Below, one piece after another: positions 58,605-64,000 of a stretch of 64,000 bases of DNA. Both the position numbers and the translations under genes were made by a program. Numbering within the stretch: position 1 is the first letter of the stretch; each line of letters begins with the position of its first letter. The DNA comes from Alphaproteobacteria bacterium (GTDB lineage: Bacteria; Myxococcota_A; UBA796; UBA2385): positions 1 to 64,000 of the forward strand of contig JACKEY010000020.1 of assembly GCA_020632755.1 (NCBI GenBank), in the 5' to 3' direction. Under the pieces are notes generated by a model, which saw only the letters and a list, made by a program, of their open reading frames with translations, made no database searches and was not told where the DNA came from.

Positions 58605-58976
58605 CAGCAGCTCCTACGACGTGTCGCCTGGGATCCCTGGGGTGGCATCCCTGTCGCGAACCCCCTGACAGGTCCGCGTCGGCCCAGCTCTGCTCCTTGA
58701 TCCTGTACGCGCAGGGCCGTTCCGTCAACCGCTCGACGGCGTCGTGAGGGGCCTGTGCTGCGCGAAAGCGTCGGCCAGCCCCCCGGGGGCGCGCTGCCTT
58801 CCCGCGTGCCCTGTCACGCGATGTCACGCCGCTCCGACCGTCGAATGGTCGGGGCGGGGTCGGCGTCCCACGGTCGACTGCTCGCCATCGCGACGGTCGG
58901 ATCGGCCCACTCCCCGGTGTCAGACCCACCACGGGCCGATCCCCTTCCCACCCCCCGAGACCCGAGGGAGGATCCC
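58605..58976 (+). promoter_or_regulatory. 372-bp divergent intergenic region between khpA and the ECF sigma gene
   Basis: No coding sequence is convincing here. The stretch contains direct repeats TGTCAC at 58812-58817 and 58822-58827, exactly 10 bp apart, which would place them on one face of the helix. The run GACCGTCGAATGGTCGGGGC near 58836-58855 could form a partial inverted repeat (GACC...GGTC). GAGGGAGG lies seven bases before the sigma ATG. Sites are by eye only. Confidence 0.35.
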
Positions 58977-59564
58977 ATGGCCGCACAGCTCAAGCTCGTC
59001 GCCCCGGAAGCCGCCGCCAGCTGGCCCGATGAAGACATCAAGGTCCTGGCCGGTGAGAACCCGCGCCTGGCGATGGACATGGTCATCCGCAAGCACCGCG
59101 AGCGCCTGTTCCGGCACGCCGCCTACATCACCAAGGACCAGCAGGAGGCCTACGACATCGTGCAGGAGGTCTTCATCCGGGCGATGCGCGAGCAGCGCTT
59201 CTGGGACCTCGAGTTCCGCCAGAAGGCCTGGCTGTACCGGGTGACGAGCAACCTGTGCTTCAACCTGGTCCGCGATCGCCGCCGCCGCGGGCAGATCCTG
59301 GAGACCGTGCCCCACAAGGAGCACGCCGACGCCGACCAGCTGCGCATGGTGTTCGAGGGCGAGCAGCGGGCCGAGGTGCTGGCCGCCATCGACCAGATGA
59401 CGCCCGACCACAAGGAGATCCTGCTGCTGCGCTACTACGACGACCTGTCCTACGCGGAGATCGCCGAGGTGCTGGACGTCGCGCTGGGCACCGTGATGTC
59501 CCGCCTGTCCCGGGCCCGCCGTCGGCTCCTGGACGTGATGGACCCCGGCGCCGAGCAGGCCTGA
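58977..59564 (+). CDS. ECF (extracytoplasmic-function) sigma factor
   Basis: The 195-residue protein has region 2 (HRERLFRHAAYITKDQQEAY, DIVQEVFIRAMREQRFWDLE, FRQKAWLYRVTSNLCFNLVR) and region 4 (IDQMTPDHKEILLLRYYDDL, SYAEIAEVLDVALGTVMSRL then SRARRRLL). It directs RNA polymerase to stress-type promoters. I chose the ATG at 58977 because of GAGGGAGG upstream. The next gene encodes its likely anti-sigma factor. A long hairpin lies in the gap between them. The subgroup cannot be assigned without an alignment. Confidence 0.94.
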   Translation: MAAQLKLVAPEAAASWPDEDIKVLAGENPRLAMDMVIRKHRERLFRHAAYITKDQQEAYDIVQEVFIRAMREQRFWDLEFRQKAWLYRVTSNLCFNLVRDRRRRGQILETVPHKEHADADQLRMVFEGEQRAEVLAAIDQMTPDHKEILLLRYYDDLSYAEIAEVLDVALGTVMSRLSRARRRLLDVMDPGAEQA

Positions 59565-59576
59565 GTCTCCGGCTGT

Positions 59577-59609
59577 CACGGGAGCGGCCCCCTGGGGAAC
59601 GCTCCCGTG
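59577..59609 (+). terminator. Perfect 10-bp hairpin between the sigma and anti-sigma genes
   Basis: CACGGGAGCG at 59577-59586 pairs perfectly with CGCTCCCGTG at 59600-59609 across a 13-base loop. It lies just after the sigma stop codon and about 40 bp before the anti-sigma start. It could reduce read-through and so lower anti-sigma relative to sigma; no T-tract follows. Confidence 0.5.
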
Positions 59610-59649
59610 GCTTCGTGGGTTGCTCGATCCTGCAGCATTGGAGGTTCCC

Positions 59650-60153
59650 GTGCGGATGCACTGCGACGCCGTCGTCGATCGCCTCGCCGCCCTGCTCGAC
59701 GAAGAGCTGGCTCCCGGCGAGGTCGAGCTGGTCGGCCGCCACATCGAGACCTGTCCGGACTGTGCCGGGCTCATGGACCGCATGGCGGCCCAGCGGTTCT
59801 CCCAGCCCGAGCTGGTGGTCCTGGAGCGCCCGGACTTCTGGGGGCCGATGGACGCGGCCCTCGACCGCGCCTGGGCCGACCACGAGGCGCCAGCTCTCCA
59901 GGCGGCGCCTGCTCCGCCGCCCTGGTACCGCCGCGAGCTGCGCCTGCCCGCCGGGGTGGCGCTGCTCTACGCCGCCGGCATGCTGCTCGCCCTGGGCCTG
60001 GCCGGCGCCCTGTGGCAGGAGGCGTCGGACGCCCACGCCCAGGTCGCCGAGCTGCAGGGCGTGGTCGACGATCAGTCCGCGCTGGCCAGCACGCCGCTGC
60101 CGGTCGAGCCCGTGAGCTTCGTGAGCCGGGCGCCCTACCGGGGTAGCCTCTGA
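59650..60153 (+). CDS. Zinc-finger (zf-HC2) membrane anti-sigma factor
   Basis: The 167-residue protein starts at the GTG at 59650, preceded by GGAGG with five-base spacing. It has the HIETCPDCAGLM zinc motif (His-x3-Cys-x2-Cys) near residues 31-42 with upstream Asp/Glu helices. A membrane helix follows at about residues 100-125 (GVALLYAAGMLLALGLAGAL) and then a short extracytoplasmic tail of about 40 residues. It should hold the ECF sigma inactive at the membrane. The release protease is unknown. A degenerate S41-like protein follows 19 bp later. Confidence 0.82.
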   Translation: MRMHCDAVVDRLAALLDEELAPGEVELVGRHIETCPDCAGLMDRMAAQRFSQPELVVLERPDFWGPMDAALDRAWADHEAPALQAAPAPPPWYRRELRLPAGVALLYAAGMLLALGLAGALWQEASDAHAQVAELQGVVDDQSALASTPLPVEPVSFVSRAPYRGSL

Positions 60154-60172
60154 GGCCCGTTCCGCCTCTCCG

Positions 60173-61303
60173 GTGCCCATGCTGCCGCTCCTCCTGCCCC
60201 TGTGCCTGCTCCTCGCCCCTGCCCGGGCGGGCGAGCAGGTCGACGCCGCTGCCTCGCTGATCCGCGACCGGATGGGGGATCGCGTGGCCGAGGAGGCGCT
60301 GGACGCCGCCGCCATCGAGGGCATGGCCCGCTGGCTGAACCAGGAGACCGGGTCGCAGGCCAACGAGGTGATGACCCGCGCCGAAGCGGCCCGGCGCGAG
60401 GCGTCGCTCCGCGGCGAGCGCATGGGGCTGGGCATCGAGTTCACGGTGGCGGCGGGTCGCGGGCTGGTCGTGACGACGGTCTTCCCGGGGTCGCCGGCGG
60501 CCGAAGCCGACGTGCGCGCCGGCGACATCGTCGTCGCGATGGACGGCATGCCCTTCACCGGCCTGCAGGGACCGGCGATCAGCCAGGCGGCCGAAGCCGC
60601 CGCGCGTCGCAGCCAGGGACAAGGCGTCGCCGTGGCGGTGGATCTGAAGCGGGCCGACGGCGCGCTCGACCGCCTGAGCCTGACCCCGGCCACCTTCCGC
60701 GCGGCCCCCGCGCGGATGACCCAAGATGACGAGCACGTGATGGTGCGCGTCGACCTGCTCGGGGACGGCGTCGCCGACGTGGTCGCCCAGGCGCTGTCCC
60801 AGGCCGGGCGCCGCCCGGTGGTCCTGGATCTGCGCGATGTGGACGACGGCGAGCTGGACGCCGCCCGCGAGGTCGCCGGCCTGTTCGTGCGCGGGGACGG
60901 GGTGCTGTTCGTGCTGGACGGCCCTGCCGGAGAGGCCGAGGTGCGCGGGATCGGCGCCGGGCGGCCGTGGCGCGGGAGGCTGGCGGTGCTGGTGAACCAC
61001 GGCACGGCGGGCCTGGCCGAGGCGCTGGCCATCGGGCTGCGCGAGCACGCCCAGGCGTCGCTGGTCGGCACGCGCACGGCCGGCCTGTCGCGCCTCGCGT
61101 CGCTGCACGACCTGGGCGGCGATGTGGTGCTCAAGCTGGCCGACCAGGGCATCCGCGGCGCGGACGGGACGTCGTGGGAGGGCGTCGGTCTGGCGCCGGA
61201 TCTCATCGTCGAGGCCGTCTCGCTGCCCCTGGTCGGTCCCGCCCGCGGCGAGCTCACCGACGTCCAGCGGGACGCCGCGGTGCGCTTCCTCGCGGGCCGT
61301 TGA
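60173..61303 (+). CDS. Degenerate S41-like protein with PDZ domain (probable pseudo-protease)
   Basis: The 376-residue protein has a signal peptide (LPLCLLLAPARAG), a helical segment with NQETGSQANEVMTRAEAARR, a PDZ domain (GLVVTTVFPGSPAAEADVRA then GDIVVAMDGMPF), and an S41-like C-terminal domain. There the catalytic region reads LAVLVNHGTAGLAEALAIGL. Active CtpA/Tsp enzymes have N-x-G-S-A-S-A-S-E; here Thr replaces the nucleophilic Ser. The Lys of the later G-E/R-T-F/Y-G-K-G motif is also absent (LVGTRTAGLSRL). So it is likely a catalytically dead or altered member. It starts at a GTG; an ATG at 60179 is an alternative. Confidence 0.7.
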   Translation: MPMLPLLLPLCLLLAPARAGEQVDAAASLIRDRMGDRVAEEALDAAAIEGMARWLNQETGSQANEVMTRAEAARREASLRGERMGLGIEFTVAAGRGLVVTTVFPGSPAAEADVRAGDIVVAMDGMPFTGLQGPAISQAAEAAARRSQGQGVAVAVDLKRADGALDRLSLTPATFRAAPARMTQDDEHVMVRVDLLGDGVADVVAQALSQAGRRPVVLDLRDVDDGELDAAREVAGLFVRGDGVLFVLDGPAGEAEVRGIGAGRPWRGRLAVLVNHGTAGLAEALAIGLREHAQASLVGTRTAGLSRLASLHDLGGDVVLKLADQGIRGADGTSWEGVGLAPDLIVEAVSLPLVGPARGELTDVQRDAAVRFLAGR

Positions 61304-61342
61304 CGCCGCAAGAGCGGGGCCGTCGGGCCGAGCCGGGGCGCG

Positions 61343-61372
61343 TTGACCCGGCCTTGACCTCTCCAGTAGGAT
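61343..61372 (+). promoter_or_regulatory. Candidate promoter upstream of the DUF4388-like gene
   Basis: TTGACC at 61343-61348 and TAGGAT at 61367-61372 are 18 bp apart, with the downstream start 32 bp later. A second TTGACC at about 61354 is too close to serve as its -35. The match is good for a housekeeping promoter in GC-rich DNA. Confidence 0.5.
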
Positions 61373-61404
61373 GCGAGGCCCCTGAGAGAGGGAAAGGACT
61401 GCCA

Positions 61405-63120
61405 GTGGCCACCCGTCGCCGTGCCGCATTGAACGAGCCTGCCGAGGTCGTCCGGGATCACCTGTCCCGGGGGGTCACGGGCTGCCTGGAGCTGTGCCGG
61501 GCCGACGGCGCCGAGCTGCAGCTCTACGTGATGCAGGGCGAGATCATCGCGGCCCACTCCCCCGACGACGGGCCGGCGGTGGTCCAGCGCATGCTCAACG
61601 GCGGCGCCATCTCCCAGGGACTGGCCCGCGAGATCCGCCAGGCGCTGGCGTCGGGCGCCTCCTTCGAGGGCGAGCTCCTCGGCCGGGTGCCCGAAGACCT
61701 GTTCCTCGACCTGCTCGTGCAGCGGTTCCGGCAGAACGTCCTCGACTTCATCTCGTCGCTGGAAGCGCCCCGGTTCACCCCGCTCGAGGCCGTGTTCGTC
61801 GAGAACATCCAGACCGGCCACGACTCGATGGAGCTGCTGTCGGTCCTGACCGCCCAGCGCGACACCATCGCCGAGCTGCTCGCCGACCGCGACCGGGTCG
61901 TCGTCCGGCCCGGCACGGCCGCGCCGCGTCGCCAGGTGCACGCGCGGCTGCTCGACCTGAGCGAGCCCGAGATCGTGCTCGGCTCGCTGATGGACCTGAG
62001 CCCCTTCGAAGACGGCGCCACCGTCACGGCCATCGTCGACATGGCCGCGAGCGGCGTGGTGGTGCTCGGCGAGCCCTCGCCTCGCGAGCAGCCCGAGCTG
62101 GAGATCGAAGAAGGCTCGATCATCCCCGAGCTCGAAGAAGAGACCGCCGAGGTGCCGCCCCTGGACCTGGGGCTGTCGGCCCTCGACAGCGCGGCCCTCG
62201 AGCCCCTGTCGGACGTGCACGAGACCCTCGAGCCCCTCGACGATCTCTACGACGACGACCCCGAGGACGACGACCCCGAGGTCGCCCACGCCATCCGGCG
62301 CGCCCAGGAGATCGAGGCCCGCCGCGCGGCGGCCCGCGAGGACATGGAGCGCGACGAGGCGGGAGATGTCACGACCACGCCGCCGGCCGAGGAAGCCGGC
62401 GGTCCGCCGCCGGGCTTCGAGTGGTACGACGACGGCCCCGACACCGACGGGGCGGGCAAGGCGCCTCCCGGCTTCGACTTCCTCGGCGGCATGGTCGGCG
62501 AAGACGAGATGGCCTTCTTCGAGGACCAGGACAAGGTCCGGGGCCGCGGGGACGGCGCGTTCTCGACCGAGAACGACATGCTGGATCGGGTCGACCTGTC
62601 CGAAGAAGGCATGGAGGCCTTCCAGCGCGCCATGGGCGCCGCGGCGCCAGAGCCTCCGCCGGCCCAGCACGACATCATCGAGATGGGCGAAGCCACGGCC
62701 GAAGAAGCGCGTGGCGCCGTCGCGCTGAACTTCACGGGCCCGCAGCTCGACGAGCACGACATCCTCGAGAAGCTCGACGTGGTGAACGACGTGCTGGCCC
62801 ACGTCGCCCGTGCGCTCGACGAGAGCACCGGTCGCGGGTCGGGCCGGGTCGGTCTGCAGCTGCTGGTCGACGGGCCGCCATCCAAGTTCGCCGTGGTGTT
62901 CCGCGGCGTGCAGGTGGACGACGAAGGCCACATGGACACGCGCCGCATCCTGCGGAACCTGCGCAAGCGACCCGAGTCCGAGCACCGCCAGCTGCTGCGA
63001 GAGTCGATGCTGGACCTGATCCAGCGCACGCTGTCGGCCAGCGTCGAGTCCATGGAAGACGAGCTGATCGACGACATGCTCGAGAACATCGCCGGGTACC
63101 AGCAGCGCATGGGGCTCTGA
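61405..63120 (+). CDS. DUF4388-like N-terminal domain protein with acidic linker
   Basis: The 571-residue protein begins at a GTG with AAAGGA upstream. Residues about 10-130 resemble DUF4388 (RGVTGCLELCRADGAELQLY, VMQGEIIAAHSPDDGPAVVQ, FLDLLVQRFRQNVLDFISSL), a domain common in Myxococcota regulatory proteins. A long Asp/Glu/Pro-rich linker follows (about 220-420; DDLYDDDPEDDDPEVAHAIR). The end is a helical domain with NDVLAHVARALDESTG and SVESMEDELIDDMLENIAGY. It is cytoplasmic and may act in signalling or motility regulation. The linker residues are typical of disordered regions. Confidence 0.72.
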   Translation: MATRRRAALNEPAEVVRDHLSRGVTGCLELCRADGAELQLYVMQGEIIAAHSPDDGPAVVQRMLNGGAISQGLAREIRQALASGASFEGELLGRVPEDLFLDLLVQRFRQNVLDFISSLEAPRFTPLEAVFVENIQTGHDSMELLSVLTAQRDTIAELLADRDRVVVRPGTAAPRRQVHARLLDLSEPEIVLGSLMDLSPFEDGATVTAIVDMAASGVVVLGEPSPREQPELEIEEGSIIPELEEETAEVPPLDLGLSALDSAALEPLSDVHETLEPLDDLYDDDPEDDDPEVAHAIRRAQEIEARRAAAREDMERDEAGDVTTTPPAEEAGGPPPGFEWYDDGPDTDGAGKAPPGFDFLGGMVGEDEMAFFEDQDKVRGRGDGAFSTENDMLDRVDLSEEGMEAFQRAMGAAAPEPPPAQHDIIEMGEATAEEARGAVALNFTGPQLDEHDILEKLDVVNDVLAHVARALDESTGRGSGRVGLQLLVDGPPSKFAVVFRGVQVDDEGHMDTRRILRNLRKRPESEHRQLLRESMLDLIQRTLSASVESMEDELIDDMLENIAGYQQRMGL

Positions 63121-63121
63121 G

Positions 63122-64000
63122 GTGGCCGCGGGGCGCACGGCCCGGTGGATGAGCGCGGCGGCCCTGGGGGCCGCCTTCTTCGTGCTGGGGACCACCGCCG
63201 CGACGGCGCTGGACGACGGAGGCGACAGCGGGGCGACGGCCAGCCGCCAGGACGACCCGCTCGGGACCATCCCGCCGGAGCTGCTGGCGGTGGCCCGCGA
63301 GAGCCGGGACCTTCCGCTGGGAGCGCGGATGATGGCGGTGTCCGACCAGCTGCTCGGGGCGCCCTACCAGGTCGATGCCGCGGGCGAGGGGCAGGCGCCC
63401 GACTTCGATCCGCTCGCCCGCTACGACGTGTTCGACTGCCTGACCTTCGTCGAGGAGGTGCTGGCCCTGACGCTGCCGGCCGATCCGTTGGCTGCGCCCA
63501 TGGTCCGCAACGGGCTGCGCTACGGCGGCGCCGAGCCGTCCTACGAGGCCCGCCGCCACTTCATGCTGACCGAGTGGATCCCGGGCAACATCGAAGACGG
63601 CTGGCTGACCGACATCACCGCGACCCTGGGCGACACCCACCTGGTCGAGGTCGATGTGGACGCCGACACCTGGCGCTGGTGGCGCAAGCGCAAGCTGTTC
63701 GCCCTGCCGGACGCGGCGCTGCCGGTGGGGCACTTCCGCCTGCCGGTGATGAGCATCGACGCGGCGATGGAGGTCGCCGGCGACATCCCGCCCGGGGCGC
63801 TCATCATCACCGTGCGGCGGCCCAAGCCGGGGGTGCCGATCATCGTGACCCACCTGGGCTTCAAGGTGCCGAGCGACCCCGAGCGGCCGGTGATGCGCCA
63901 CGCCACCAAGATGAAGGGCCAGCGCGTGATGGACCACAGCCTGCTGTGGTACCTCGACCACCTGCGCTGGTACGACCGGTGGCCGGTCGAGGGCATCAGC
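63122..64000 (+). CDS. Exported DUF1460-like (amidase-fold) protein, 3' truncated by window edge
   Basis: The frame runs from a GTG at 63122 (ATG at 63149 as alternative) off the window end, about 293 residues, with a membrane or signal segment ALGAAFFVLGTTAATA. It contains SDQLLGAPYQVDAAGEGQAP, RYDVFDCLTFVEEVLALTL and EPSYEARRHFMLTEWIPGNI. This combination (a Cys within D-C-L-T-F-V-E and a following His-Phe-Met) matches the DUF1460/NlpC-like amidase fold thought to act on cell-wall peptides. It directly follows the DUF4388-like gene, one base after its stop. The C-terminus is missing. Confidence 0.72.
   Translation, partial: MAAGRTARWMSAAALGAAFFVLGTTAATALDDGGDSGATASRQDDPLGTIPPELLAVARESRDLPLGARMMAVSDQLLGAPYQVDAAGEGQAPDFDPLARYDVFDCLTFVEEVLALTLPADPLAAPMVRNGLRYGGAEPSYEARRHFMLTEWIPGNIEDGWLTDITATLGDTHLVEVDVDADTWRWWRKRKLFALPDAALPVGHFRLPVMSIDAAMEVAGDIPPGALIITVRRPKPGVPIIVTHLGFKVPSDPERPVMRHATKMKGQRVMDHSLLWYLDHLRWYDRWPVEGIS

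Overview
The window is very GC-rich chromosomal DNA (clearly above 70% by eye, not computed), with strong third-position GC bias. It most resembles a member of Myxococcota or a related former deltaproteobacterial lineage. The grounds are four proteins ending in a MYXO-CTERM-like tail (Cys, hydrophobic helix, Arg cluster), a eukaryote-like Ser/Thr kinase, a DUF4388-like protein, MopE-type Asp-rich repeats, many lipoproteins, and a CpxR/PhoB-like two-component pair. I see no rRNA, tRNA, CRISPR array, transposase or integrase. This is an ordinary chromosome with a heavy cell-surface and secretome load.

Layout. 1-7.1 kb: a truncated envelope protein, two small membrane proteins, an acyl-CoA thioesterase-like enzyme, lipoproteins, an inverted array of 31-bp repeats, and an exported GH13 debranching enzyme. 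7.2-11.3 kb: a TetR regulator, a Ser/Thr kinase and an alpha/beta-hydrolase lipoprotein. 11.5-22.4 kb: a rifampicin-phosphotransferase-like enzyme, then a surface region (Asp/Thr-stalk lipoprotein plus a 1414-aa beta-helix/MopE-repeat protein) divergent from a second hydrolase lipoprotein. 22.4-29.5 kb: TPR protein, Zn-alcohol dehydrogenase, and a histidine kinase/response regulator/periplasmic protein operon. 29.5-34.8 kb: an alkaline-phosphatase-superfamily hydrolase, a UPF0462-like protein, aspartokinase, PssA and an AstE/aspartoacylase-like hydrolase. 34.8-41.6 kb: an MFS/spermidine-synthase fusion, a TPR protein with two ClpX-type zinc domains, a phage-tail-chaperone-like small protein and a MYXO-CTERM protein. 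41.6-46.9 kb: four polytopic GT-C-like membrane proteins. 46.9-52.2 kb: a metallophosphoesterase-like tetraheme cytochrome lipoprotein, a secreted HEWGH metalloprotease with MYXO-CTERM, and a TPR protein. 52.2-58.6 kb: groEL/groES, a conserved uncharacterised pair, rpoZ, a small ORF, a lone hutU and a KhpA-like KH protein. 58.9-64 kb: an ECF sigma factor, zinc-finger anti-sigma factor, degenerate S41-like protein, DUF4388-like protein and a truncated DUF1460-like exported protein.

The points most worth a second look are: (i) a paired inverted-hairpin repeat family present at two loci (24.5 and 32.7 kb), whose 7-bp stems differ in sequence but keep the fold, one copy supplying a gene's apparent start codon; (ii) the 31-bp inverted repeat array at 3.7-4.0 kb; (iii) the phosphoesterase-cytochrome fusion; (iv) the TPR protein with tandem ClpX-like zinc domains; (v) the sigma/anti-sigma/degenerate-protease module; and (vi) a short element shared upstream of two MYXO-CTERM genes.
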